Assembly (NCBI RefSeq): GCF_003056345.1 | Contig: NZ_PYWB01000004.1 | Span: 186,001-250,000 of the forward strand | Reading direction: 5' to 3' | DNA length: 64,000 nt | DNA from: Devosia submarina | GTDB taxonomy: Bacteria > Pseudomonadota > Alphaproteobacteria > Rhizobiales > Devosiaceae | Shown: positions 27,131-35,501 of the stretch, piece by piece | Position numbering within the stretch: the stretch's first letter is position 1 | How the letters are laid out: every line of letters starts with the position of its first letter | The notes under the pieces: model-generated | Databases searched by the model: none | The model's input: only the letters and a program-made list of their open reading frames with translations | What the model was told of the DNA's origin: nothing | Made by a program: the position numbers and the translations under genes

Positions 27131-27568
27131 TTATTGTGCGGGAGCAGCCGGGGCGGGCGCTTCGGTCTGGCCAGCCGCAGGGGCGGTGGATCTGTAGATG
27201 TCGGCAACAGCCTGCACGCCCAGCCGGTCCGGGCTACCTTCGGTGCAGTCCGGGCTGGTCTTTTCAACATCGGCCTTGACCTGCGCATAAGCCTTTTCGG
27301 CCGTAGGCGCATCCATGAGGAGCGAGGTTTCCAGCCGCTTCTGGTCGGCATTCATGCCGTTGATGACGCCTTCCTCGAAACTGATGGCGCAGATTTCGAT
27401 CACAGCCTTGGTGGCATACATGCCGGTCAGCAGATTGGCTTGCTTGGGCGTGGCATCGATCGGGGCTGCTGGATCGACCACGACCTCGGACGGGGCAGGA
27501 ACGGCTTGTTGCGCCAGGGCAATGGTGGGAGAGGCAAGAAGCGCGAGTGCGAGAAGGGGGCGGATCAT
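27131..27568 (-). CDS. Secreted hypothetical protein (145 aa)
   Basis: A signal peptide (about 1-19, ALLASPTIALAQ) is followed by a Pro/Ala linker and a helical domain (about 42-128) with two cysteines (in EICAISF and SPDCTEGS) that could form a disulphide in the periplasm. The C-terminal tail is again Pro/Ala rich (APAAGQTEAPAPAAPAQ). Located 97 bases upstream of lepA's 5' end on its own. Family not recognised. Confidence 0.72.
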   Translation of the reverse strand: MIRPLLALALLASPTIALAQQAVPAPSEVVVDPAAPIDATPKQANLLTGMYATKAVIEICAISFEEGVINGMNADQKRLETSLLMDAPTAEKAYAQVKADVEKTSPDCTEGSPDRLGVQAVADIYRSTAPAAGQTEAPAPAAPAQ

Positions 27569-27737
27569 GGGAAAGCTCCGTTAGGGTGCGGAAAAGACGC
27601 TTGGCTCTCCTTCAACGAGGTGATTATGGCCTGAGCGCGGCGCTTGAGGGCATCAGGCCAGCGGCGGGAAACAAAGATAGCGCATTGGCGCGGGCGCGCG
27701 CCTCGTCTAGCCTTGGCCAAAATCGAGTGGGCGCGAC

Positions 27738-29009
27738 ATGGCACAAGCAAGCGACGTTGTTATTCTGGGAGCCGGCATTGTCGGCATTGCGACGGGCATT
27801 CACCTGCTGCGGCGCGGAAGAAGCGTGACGCTGGTCGACAAGCGCGAGCCGGGGCATGAAACCTCGTTTGGCAATGCCGGGATCATCCAGCGCGAAGGCG
27901 TGCGGCCGCATCCTTTCCCGCGCGATCTGCACATGCTGCTGCAAGTGGGGCTGCACCTGTCCACCGCTGCACGCTACGAACCGCTGGCCCTGCCGCGCCT
28001 GGCACCGGCCCTGCTGCGCTATTGGTGGGCCTCCTCGCCCGAGCATTACCGACGCGTAGTTCGCGCCTATGCGCCCCTGATTGGACGATCGATCGTCACC
28101 CATGCCGATCTCATGGTCGAGGCCGGGCCGCAAGCCGAAGCGCTGGTCAGCAAAGGGGGCTGGCTCCTCGCGTTCCGGTCGGAAAAAGGGTTGCGGCATG
28201 AGGCGGAAAAGGCACAGGGCGATGCTGCCGAATTCGGTATCGGGCACAAGGTGGTGGAATGGCCCGAATTGCAGCGCATGGAGCCGTCACTGATCGGCGG
28301 CTTGGTGGGCGCGATCCACTGGACCGATCCGTGGACGGTGCGCGACCCCGGTGCGCTGGTGAGCGAGTATTTTGCCTTGTTCCAGCGGCTGGGCGGCGTG
28401 TTTGTCCAGGGCACGGCCGATGGCTTGACCGAGACCAATGGCGGCTGGAGCACGGAGGTGGACGGAGCCACCTATCAGGGCCGGCAGGCCGTTATTGCGC
28501 TCGGGCCCTGGGCGCCCGAAGTGCTGGACAAGCTGGGCTATTACCTGCCGCTGTTCGTCAAACGCGGCTACCACATGCATTATGGCACGCAAGGCAATGC
28601 CATGCTCAACCGGCTCGTGCTTGATGCCGAGGTGGGCTATGTGCTGGCGCCCATGGCGCGCGGAATCCGGCTGACCACAGGCGCGGAATTTGCCATGCGC
28701 GATGCAGCGCCGACGCCGGTGCAACTGGGCAAGGCTGAACGGGCAGCACAGGAGATATTCCCGCTTGGGGAGCGGCGTGATCCCGAGCCGTGGAAAGGGG
28801 CACGCCCCTGTACCCCCGATATGATGCCCATTATCGGCAAGGCGCCGCGGCATGAAGGACTGTTCGTGGGCGTGGGCCATGCGCACCATGGGTTTACGCT
28901 GGGACCAGCCACGGGAGAATTGCTGGCGCAGCAGATGACGGGAGAACCAACGGCAATCGATACCAAGCCGTTCGGTATGGAACGGTTCCTGGGGCGGATG
29001 GGGCGTTGA
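27738..29009 (+). CDS. FAD-dependent oxidoreductase, D-amino-acid dehydrogenase type
   Basis: 423 residues of the DAO/DadA superfamily. The N-terminal dinucleotide-binding motif DVVILGAGIVGIATGIHLLRRG is followed by ETSFGNAGIIQ, characteristic of DadA-like enzymes. The C-terminal FAD/substrate motif is PCTPDMMPIIGKAPRHEGLFVGVGHAHHGFTLGPATGELLA. Likely oxidises D-amino acids at the inner membrane, feeding electrons to quinones; the substrate is not defined. Monocistronic. Confidence 0.85.
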   Translation: MAQASDVVILGAGIVGIATGIHLLRRGRSVTLVDKREPGHETSFGNAGIIQREGVRPHPFPRDLHMLLQVGLHLSTAARYEPLALPRLAPALLRYWWASSPEHYRRVVRAYAPLIGRSIVTHADLMVEAGPQAEALVSKGGWLLAFRSEKGLRHEAEKAQGDAAEFGIGHKVVEWPELQRMEPSLIGGLVGAIHWTDPWTVRDPGALVSEYFALFQRLGGVFVQGTADGLTETNGGWSTEVDGATYQGRQAVIALGPWAPEVLDKLGYYLPLFVKRGYHMHYGTQGNAMLNRLVLDAEVGYVLAPMARGIRLTTGAEFAMRDAAPTPVQLGKAERAAQEIFPLGERRDPEPWKGARPCTPDMMPIIGKAPRHEGLFVGVGHAHHGFTLGPATGELLAQQMTGEPTAIDTKPFGMERFLGRMGR

Positions 29010-29045
29010 AGATTCTGGGGGGATGATTCTAGTGCATCCAGCAGG

Positions 29046-29070
29046 TGTCACCCCCGGCTCAAGGCGGGGC
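29046..29070. repeat. Extragenic repeat of the TGTCACCCCCGGCTC class
   Basis: An imperfect palindrome with CCCCCG and CGGGGC arms, related in form to 21315-21340 and 62439-62465. It lies between the dadA-like gene and a broken gene. Confidence 0.4.
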
Positions 29071-29090
29071 ATGGGTTGAATGGCTTATAG

Positions 29091-29434
29091 CTATTCTGCC
29101 AAGCGCGCCTTCATCCTAGCGATTATTCCTGCGGCCTTGAGCATCAGGGCCATGTCGATGTCGCCCTCGCTGGCGCCGGGGTTAGCGTCGGTCCAGACGG
29201 GTATCACGAGTTCGTGGTCTTGCCTTTGCTCGCCCAGCTGTTCGCTGAGCACAGCGCGGACGTGGCCGGTGATACGGCCCGGCAGGCGCGGATGGCTTTG
29301 CTTGTCCTGCACCGCAATGTCGATCAAATCCAAACGCCCTGGCCCCCTGCCGGCACGAGCATGTGCCAGACAGGGTAATCGGCGATTCCCTGCTTGGTTT
29401 CCCTGGGGTGAACCCCGATTTGATCGGCAATCAA
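29091..29434 (-). pseudogene. Frameshifted small gene directly behind pncB
   Basis: A TTG at 29434 overlaps the pncB stop (TTGA) and opens a coding-like frame of 36 codons ([20 protein letters not shown], then VWHMLVPAGGQGVWI) before a TGA. The next frame then reads on without a stop to 29091 as IDIAVQDKQSHPRLPGRITG ... VWTDANPGASEGDIDMALMLKAAGIIARM. A single indel near 29325-29335 would join them into one protein of about 114 residues. It could be a genuine pseudogene, a sequencing error, or a programmed frameshift. No family recognised. Confidence 0.4.
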
Positions 29435-30747
29435 ACCTTGACGCGGTGTTCCACCATGCCAGCGTCGCCGAATACCCGCAGGTAACGCTCGATTTCGGCA
29501 GGAGTGCCGGTTGCCTTGGCGGGATTGTCGGACAGCTTGACGGCAGGGCGGCCATTGGCCTCGCTGACCTTGGCGACGATGGAGATTGGACCGAGGCCGG
29601 GATTGGGGCCATCGGGAGCGCAACCCTCGAAGTCATTGGTGAGGTTGGTGCCCCAGCCAAAGGCCATGCGCACCTTGCCTTCGAAATGAAGATAGGCTTC
29701 CTCGATCATGTCGACATCGAGCCCGTCCGAAAAGATCAGGAGCTTTTCCTGTGGGTCGCGGCCGCGTTCCTTCCACCACGCGATGATGCGCTCGCCCCCT
29801 TCAATGGCGGGGGCGGAATCGGGCCGGAAGCCGGTCCAGTCGGCAACCCAGTCAGGCGCGTGCTTGAGGAAGGAATCGGTGCCAAAGGCATCGGGCAGGA
29901 CAATCTTGAGATTGCCGCCATAATAGCTCTCCCAATCCTGCAGAACCTGGTAGGGCGAGGCCTTGAGGGCTTCGTCAGTTTTGGCAAGGGCGGCAAGGAC
30001 CATGGGCAGCTCATGGGCATTGGTGCCCAGGGCTTCGAGGTCATTGTCCATGGCAAGCATGACATTGCTGGTGCCGGTAAAAGCGTCGCCAATCCCTTCC
30101 TTGAGTGCCTCGACGCACCAGCGCTGCCAAAGAAACGAATGGCGGCGCCTTGTGCCGAAATCGGAAATCTTGAGCTCGGGAAGCTTTTGAAGGCGCTCGA
30201 CCTTGTCCCACATCTTGGCCTTGGCGCGGGCGTAAAGCACATCGAGCGTGAAGGGCCCGTAGTGCTTCATCGCGGCGCGCGAGCGCAATTCGTTGATGAT
30301 AGCGAGGGCCGGGATTTCCCACATAGTGGTTTCGAGCCAAAGCCCGGGAAATTCCAGAACGAACTGGCCGTCCCGCTTTTCAAGCCGAAACTCGGGCAGG
30401 CGGAAATCTTCGAGCCACTTCAGGAACGCCGGCTCGAAAATCTGGCGCGAGCCGTAAAAGCTGTTGCCTGCCAGCCAGATCATTTCCTTTTTGGTGAACC
30501 GAAGGGTGCGGCAATGTTCCAGCTGCGCGCGCAACTCCTCGATATCGATCTCCTCGGCCAGCTTGACCGACTTGGTGCGATTGATCAGCGAGAAGGTGGC
30601 GTTGACCTTGGGGTAGAGCCCCCAGATCATCTGCAGCATCAGGAGCTTATAAAAGTCCGTATCGAGCAGCGATCGCACAATGGGATCGAGCTTCCAGGTG
30701 TGATTGTAAACCCGCCGGGCAATATCGGTGTAGATCGCCATGGACAT
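29431..30747 (-). CDS. pncB: Nicotinate phosphoribosyltransferase
   Basis: 438 residues, the length of the proteobacterial PncB type. Marks: [13 protein letters not shown] (N-terminal substrate-binding segment), [20 protein letters not shown] (the His in this block corresponds to the phosphorylated catalytic His), [12 protein letters not shown], and [10 protein letters not shown]. It converts nicotinate and PRPP to NaMN in NAD salvage (Preiss-Handler route). A second ATG, two codons in, is an alternative start. Confidence 0.96.
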   Translation of the reverse strand: MSMAIYTDIARRVYNHTWKLDPIVRSLLDTDFYKLLMLQMIWGLYPKVNATFSLINRTKSVKLAEEIDIEELRAQLEHCRTLRFTKKEMIWLAGNSFYGSRQIFEPAFLKWLEDFRLPEFRLEKRDGQFVLEFPGLWLETTMWEIPALAIINELRSRAAMKHYGPFTLDVLYARAKAKMWDKVERLQKLPELKISDFGTRRRHSFLWQRWCVEALKEGIGDAFTGTSNVMLAMDNDLEALGTNAHELPMVLAALAKTDEALKASPYQVLQDWESYYGGNLKIVLPDAFGTDSFLKHAPDWVADWTGFRPDSAPAIEGGERIIAWWKERGRDPQEKLLIFSDGLDVDMIEEAYLHFEGKVRMAFGWGTNLTNDFEGCAPDGPNPGLGPISIVAKVSEANGRPAVKLSDNPAKATGTPAEIERYLRVFGDAGMVEHRVKV

Positions 30748-30813
30748 TCCTTTTCGCGGGCTGCTTTTAGCCTGTGCCGGACATGATGGAAAGGCGCCGA
30801 GGGGCCGAGGCGT

Positions 30814-31953
30814 CTAGTCGCCGAGCTGAAATCGCTCGAAGCGCTCGAGCGCCAAATCTATGGCGGTTTTCTCCTCTGCACCCATAGGAGCGATATCCGT
30901 CCAATTCTGGATCAGGAGCTTGCCGGCTACGCGGTCGGTCTTGAAGTCGATGGCGGCAACGATACGGTCACCCACGAGAACCGGCAGGGCGAAATAGCCG
31001 AAGCGCCGTTTGGCTGCGGGAACATAGGCCTCGAACACATGCTCATAATCGAAAAAGAGCTTGAGCCGCTTGCGCTGGATTACCAGCGGATCAAAGGGAG
31101 AAAGGATATGAACAAGGCTTGGCGGCTCGATCAATTGCTCCAGCGTCTGCGGCTCTGCCCAATGTTCCACGGCGCTGCCCTCGATGCGGACGGGCAGCAG
31201 CAGCTTGCGTCGCACCCGGCTGTCGATGAGTTCGCGCACAGCCTTTTTGGCGGGCGCATTGAGGTGGCAGATTGAATCCAGGCTCACCAAAGCCTGGCTG
31301 CGCAGGGCCCGGTCAAGGAGATAGGCGGTGGTTTGCCGCGCGGTAGCAGGCTTGGGCGGTGCGCTCCAGCCAAAATGACGGGCGAAAAGGTCATAGGTCT
31401 TGACCATGCCCTGGCGCACCGAAATGGCGACCAGCCCCTGGAAGAACATGGCTTCCAGCACGCGCTTGGATGGCTTGCGGCTGGCCCAGGGGTGGTTCTT
31501 GCTGACCAGCTCATCATCGGCAATGTCGCGGATCGACAAGGGCCCTTCGGTGCGCAGCCGCCCGAGCATGGCCTTGATTTCCTCGGAAGTAACCGAGCCG
31601 AACCAGCGGCTGGTGCCCACACGATGCCCTTTCATTGCGGGAAGAAAAAACGGCAGCGCTGAGATTGGCACATAGCTCAGCGCATGGGTCCAGTATTCAA
31701 AGATCGATTTGTCGGCCGATTGCAGCTGGGTCAGGTCGGAGCGGCGGTACTGGGGGATGCGGGTCTGCAGGATATGATGGTGGCAGCGCTCGATCACATT
31801 GATGGTGTCGATCTGCACATAGCCGAGCTGTTCAATTGCTTGTTGGGTGGCTTGCGGCCCAGCGCCGAACGGTTCGGTTGCATCGAGCTTTTGCGCCGCG
31901 ATCCAGAGATAGCACGCGCGTGTTTGCGAAACGGAGAAAGTGGCTTTGGGCAC
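30814..31953 (-). CDS. YcaQ/AlkX-type winged-helix DNA glycosylase
   Basis: 379 residues of the HTH_42/YcaQ family. The catalytic region near the N-terminus reads QLGYVQIDTINVIERCHHHIL, with Gln47-Ile-Asp49 as the Q-x-D motif typical of the AlkX (E. coli YcaQ) branch; AlkZ enzymes of antibiotic clusters carry Q-x-Q. YcaQ unhooks interstrand crosslinks of nitrogen-mustard type. Three winged-helix domains fit the length. It stands 66 bases from pncB on the same strand. Confidence 0.85.
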   Translation of the reverse strand: MPKATFSVSQTRACYLWIAAQKLDATEPFGAGPQATQQAIEQLGYVQIDTINVIERCHHHILQTRIPQYRRSDLTQLQSADKSIFEYWTHALSYVPISALPFFLPAMKGHRVGTSRWFGSVTSEEIKAMLGRLRTEGPLSIRDIADDELVSKNHPWASRKPSKRVLEAMFFQGLVAISVRQGMVKTYDLFARHFGWSAPPKPATARQTTAYLLDRALRSQALVSLDSICHLNAPAKKAVRELIDSRVRRKLLLPVRIEGSAVEHWAEPQTLEQLIEPPSLVHILSPFDPLVIQRKRLKLFFDYEHVFEAYVPAAKRRFGYFALPVLVGDRIVAAIDFKTDRVAGKLLIQNWTDIAPMGAEEKTAIDLALERFERFQLGD

Positions 31954-32017
31954 GGGGGCATCCGAATCTTGGGCGCCCCAAGGATGGGCAGCCCGAGCCC
32001 GACGTCAAGCTGGTGCG

Positions 32018-32290
32018 TCAGACCACGCGCAGCAGCGGACGGCGCGACCAGTGGACAAGGCTTACTTCCATCATGCCCTCGCCCGCCGAGGTCGCAACCA
32101 GCGCATAGCGGAAACGCTCGGCGATGGGCCGCAATTGCTCGGTGGCCGCTGCCGACAGGGTGCGCTGCACGAGGGGGACGCCCTGCGCCAGCAGCACGCT
32201 GACCGATCCGACTTCCACGCCCAGATCGAACTCGGCACCGCGCCCGGGAAAGCGCATGCGCACATCATCAATGATTTCGATCGTCTGCAT
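32018..32290 (-). CDS. Small hypothetical protein (90 aa)
   Basis: Starts at ATG 32290 with AGAGG ten bases upstream and runs 64 bases ahead of the glycosylase gene on the same strand, so it may share its transcript. The protein is soluble with an N-terminal strand-rich part (TIEIIDDVRMRFPGRGAEFDLGVEVG) and helices after residue 45. Family not recognised. Confidence 0.65.
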   Translation of the reverse strand: MQTIEIIDDVRMRFPGRGAEFDLGVEVGSVSVLLAQGVPLVQRTLSAAATEQLRPIAERFRYALVATSAGEGMMEVSLVHWSRRPLLRVV

Positions 32291-32442
32291 CTGGGTAGCC
32301 TCTGCACGTCCTCATCGAACTTCACGCCTCTTGGTGAAGGAAAGGTTAACTCCGTCCAGGCTGCGGTAAACCAATCGCGACCAGCTTGTGTTGGAACGAT
32401 GTGGAGAACGACCCGTTGGCAAGGCTCGGAACGGATGGTGCC

Positions 32443-32841
32443 ATGCCTGAAAAAGACGATGTGCTCCCGATCATCGAGGAAAGCGTCACGCTCGAAAAGC
32501 GCGACGTCGTCACCGAGCGGGTTCGTGTTCACACAAGGACCACGACAGAGGACGAGCTGGTTTCAGCCGCCCTCGAGCGCACGGATGTCGAGGTCACGCG
32601 TGTTCCTGTGGATCGCGAGATCGACGCGGCCCCCCCGATCCGCACCGAAGGCGGCGTCACGATCATTCCGGTCGTGGAGGAAATTCTTGTTGTCGAGAAG
32701 CGGCTAGTGCTCCGCGAGGAAATCCATGTCCGCCAAACAGCGATCACCGAAAATGTCGAACTCCCCGTCACGCTGCGCAAGCAGCATGCGGTGATCGATC
32801 AGCGGGATGTCGCACCCAACCCAAACGAAGAGGAAACGTGA
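32443..32841 (+). CDS. DUF2382 (YsnF/AvaK domain) stress protein, short
   Basis: 132 residues made almost entirely of charged beta-strand repeats: EESVTLEKRDVVTERVRVHTRTT and IIPVVEEILVVEKRLVLREEIHVRQTA, the DUF2382 pattern. An ATG at 32443 is chosen; an upstream in-frame TTG (32386) is possible. Its stop is one base from the GTG start of a larger DUF2382 protein, so the two are translationally coupled. Related proteins (YsnF of Bacillus) are general stress proteins of unknown mechanism. Confidence 0.82.
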   Translation: MPEKDDVLPIIEESVTLEKRDVVTERVRVHTRTTTEDELVSAALERTDVEVTRVPVDREIDAAPPIRTEGGVTIIPVVEEILVVEKRLVLREEIHVRQTAITENVELPVTLRKQHAVIDQRDVAPNPNEEET

Positions 32842-32842
32842 A

Positions 32843-33727
32843 GTGAGCCAAATTTCAGCCAATTCGACCCGAACCATTTCGGCCATGTTCGACAGCCGGA
32901 ACGACGCCCAGCGCGCCGTGGATCGCCTGCTCGAAGCCGGCATTCCCCAAGCCAATGTGCGCCTCGTTCCCGGCTATGAAAACGATACGCCTGTCACCAA
33001 CCGGTCCGAGCAGCACAAGGGCTTTTTCTCTTCGCTCGCTGATCTCTTCATGCCCGATGAAGATCGCTACACCTATGCCGAGGGCTTGAGCCGCGGCGGC
33101 TACATGGTTGTCGCCAGCGATATTGACATGGCCTATTACGATCGCGCCATCGACATTCTAGACGATGAAGGCTCGATCGACCTGGACCAGCGCGAGCAGA
33201 GCTGGCGCTCGGAAGGCTGGACCGGCTTCCAGACCGACGCAACCGGTTCGAGCTATAGCCTGGGTGCCGATACCATGGGCGCCTCTGCCGCAACCTCCAC
33301 GGATCGCGACATCGATTCGACAGCCGGCTTTGGCACCACCAATGACGAAGTCATTCCGGTGGTGAATGAGCGCCTTGTCGTGGGCAAGCGCGACGTCAAT
33401 CTCGGCCGCGTCCGCGTGCGCTCCTATTTGCGCGAAGAACCCGTCAGCGAAGACGTTAATCTGCACGAAGAGCGCGTGACGCTGGAACGCCGCCCGGTTG
33501 ACCGTCCGCTTACAGATGCCGACGCCGCCTTCCGCGACCGCACGATCGAAGCCGAAGCCCATGCCGAAGAAGCCGTGATCGGCAAGGAAGCCCGTGTGAC
33601 CGAGGAAATCTCGCTGCGCAAGGAAAGCACCGACCATCAGGAAACGATCAGCGACACGGTACGCAAGACCGAAGTCGAGATCGAGGATGATCGGAGCCTC
33701 GACAGCGAACGGCTGAGCCGGCGCTAA
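32843..33727 (+). CDS. DUF2382 stress protein with N-terminal ferredoxin-like general-stress domain
   Basis: 294 residues. The N-terminal ~100 residues (ISAMFDSRNDAQRAVDRLLEAGIPQANVRLV ... GGYMVVASDIDMAYYDRAIDILD) look like the GsiB/YflT-type 'heat induced stress' domain. A Ser/Thr/Asp-rich linker (about 115-170) leads to a DUF2382 domain (about 172-285; IPVVNERLVVGKRDVNLGRVRVRS). GTG 32843 with AGAGGAAA upstream. It repeats the DUF2382 domain of the gene just before it; probably induced by osmotic, heat or desiccation stress. Confidence 0.82.
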   Translation: MSQISANSTRTISAMFDSRNDAQRAVDRLLEAGIPQANVRLVPGYENDTPVTNRSEQHKGFFSSLADLFMPDEDRYTYAEGLSRGGYMVVASDIDMAYYDRAIDILDDEGSIDLDQREQSWRSEGWTGFQTDATGSSYSLGADTMGASAATSTDRDIDSTAGFGTTNDEVIPVVNERLVVGKRDVNLGRVRVRSYLREEPVSEDVNLHEERVTLERRPVDRPLTDADAAFRDRTIEAEAHAEEAVIGKEARVTEEISLRKESTDHQETISDTVRKTEVEIEDDRSLDSERLSRR

Positions 33728-33735
33728 CAACAAAG

Positions 33736-33759
33736 GGCACCTGCTCCAAAGCGGGTGCC
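33736..33759 (+). terminator. Possible terminator hairpin after the DUF2382 pair
   Basis: GGCACC (33736-33741) pairs with GGTGCC (33754-33759), with an inner GCT/AGC pairing and a CCAA loop. No U-run follows, so strength is uncertain. Confidence 0.4.
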
Positions 33760-33824
33760 GCAGATCAAACAACGCGGGCGGTCCGAATGGGCCGCTCGTA
33801 CTCGTTTATGGACATGAAAAGATT

Positions 33825-33900
<76 letters not shown>

Positions 33901-34040
33901 ATCTATTGGGTCTCGGAGGCTGGTAGCCGTCCGAAGCGAGGCGGAACTTATTGGATGATCCCGAACCGCGCAAGTGGCAAAATGACACTTTTTTATCCGA
34001 CCGGCAGCTTTAGGCCGCCAGCCGGAAAATCATAGCGAAA

Positions 34041-34445
34041 TCAACGGTCTTCGTCGCCGCCGACATCAAAGCCGAGTTCGTCGTCTGCGTCTTCGTCTTC
34101 TTCAAGGAAGACATCTTCCTCGTCGTCGCCGAGATCTTCGTCGACTTCAACGTCCTCGACGTCTGGAATATCCTCGTCGCCGGATTCCTCGGCGTCGGCA
34201 TCTTCCAGCGACACGATTTCGGGTGCCGCTGCGTCCTCGGCTTCCTCTTCGACGTCCTCGTCATCCTCGTCATCCACCTTGCGGGCGGTTACGGGAGAAG
34301 GCTTGCCGGCCAGCACCTGCTCGAAATAGGAGCGCGGATAGCTTTTGCCGGTATAAGGGGAAACAATCGGATCCATGTTGAGATCGTAGAACTTCTTGCC
34401 CGTATCGGGGTCGATCCGCTTGGTGCCGCGTTCGGAACTGGCCAT
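34041..34445 (-). CDS. TIGR02300 / FYDLN acidic-domain protein
   Basis: 134 residues. The N-terminus has GTKRIDPDTGKKFYDLNMDPIVSPYTGKSYPRSYFE, the FYDLN signature. The four cysteines of the zinc-ribbon form of this family are absent (DPDTG and SPYTG stand where C-x-x-C pairs lie), a variant known in rhizobial members. The remaining 80 residues are extremely acidic (runs of Asp and Glu), disordered in prediction. Typically encoded just upstream of aroA-cmk-rpsA; here aroA is missing and cmk is divergent. Confidence 0.88.
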   Translation of the reverse strand: MASSERGTKRIDPDTGKKFYDLNMDPIVSPYTGKSYPRSYFEQVLAGKPSPVTARKVDDEDDEDVEEEAEDAAAPEIVSLEDADAEESGDEDIPDVEDVEVDEDLGDDEEDVFLEEDEDADDELGFDVGGDEDR

Positions 34446-34687
34446 CGATGTTCCTCGTGGTGGAGTTTGGGGGCTCGGGGCCCTGTTCGGTCAGTCCGGT
34501 TATGGACAAAGCCGATAACTGTCAAACCCAAAATGCGAGCCGTGTGCCCAGCGCCTCATGTCCAGCACAACGCCGTGGCTGTGGATGGGCTCCCCCAGGC
34601 ATATGTATTTTCCCCTCCGGGGCATTTGCGGCGCGCAACCATTGTGCCAAAGGGAGGAGGTCCGTGCCGTTTAAAGAGGAGCAAGGG

Positions 34688-35329
34688 ATGATCATCGCCG
34701 TGGATGGACCCGCCGCCTCTGGCAAGGGCACGCTGGCCGAGGGCTTGGCCTGCCACTATGGGCTGCCACATCTCGATACAGGCCTGCTCTATCGCGCCGT
34801 GGGGCTGGCCGTGGCGGATTTGGAGGATCAGCCCGGTTTCGAGGAGGCGGCCATCGCGGCGGCGCGTGCGCTCGATGCCAGCCACTTGCAGGATATCGAG
34901 GAACTCACCAATGCCCGCACGGGGGTTCTTGCCAGCAAGGTCGCGGTGATCGGGCCGGTGCGCCAGGCACTGTTTGATTATCAGCGCGCTTTTGCCACCC
35001 AGCCCGGCGGCGCGCTGCTGGATGGCCGTGATATCGGAACGCGCATCTGCCCCGATGCCGATGTGAAGCTCTTTATTCAGGCCGACAGCAAGGCGCGCAT
35101 GGAGCGTCGGGCGCGGCAGCTGGAAAAACGAGGGCAGGTGGTTGATCGTTATGCCCTGTTTCACCAAATAGAAGAGCGGGACGCCCGTGACATGGCCAAT
35201 CCCCATGGTGGTTTCTATAAAGCTGATGACGCGCACTTGCTCGACACCACGCTTCTCGATATAGAGGCCGCACTCCGCGCAGCCATCGCGATCGTCGATC
35301 GGACCATGGCGCTCAAGGCAGGCCACTAG
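34688..35329 (+). CDS. cmk: Cytidylate kinase
   Basis: 213 residues. P-loop IIAVDGPAASGKGTLAEGLA at the start, LDTGLLYRAVG (CMP-binding region), LLDGRDIGTRICPDADVKLF and the lid Arg segment QADSKARMERRARQL. Phosphorylates CMP and dCMP. ATG 34688 is chosen because the P-loop begins 4 residues later; AGAGGAGCAAGGG precedes it. rpsA follows 172 bases downstream. Confidence 0.95.
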   Translation: MIIAVDGPAASGKGTLAEGLACHYGLPHLDTGLLYRAVGLAVADLEDQPGFEEAAIAAARALDASHLQDIEELTNARTGVLASKVAVIGPVRQALFDYQRAFATQPGGALLDGRDIGTRICPDADVKLFIQADSKARMERRARQLEKRGQVVDRYALFHQIEERDARDMANPHGGFYKADDAHLLDTTLLDIEAALRAAIAIVDRTMALKAGH

Positions 35330-35501
35330 TTCGGCCTAATTTCCCCCTTGTGCGTTTCGGTCCCGGCGGTCAGCCAGCGAAAGCAGCGGGACATATCCCA
35401 ATCAACTGTTCGACCGGGCGCTCGCGCGCCGGCATTTCCGTTTTGGGAATGGCGGGCCTTCGGTCTTCAACCTCAAGCCACCGGCGCAACGGAGAAGATA
35501 T

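Noticed and set aside
29080-30786. A 568-codon open frame on the plus strand opposite pncB
   Set aside because: It is the antisense shadow of pncB: the minus-strand protein has full family motifs, while this frame matches no domain and has no ribosome-binding site.
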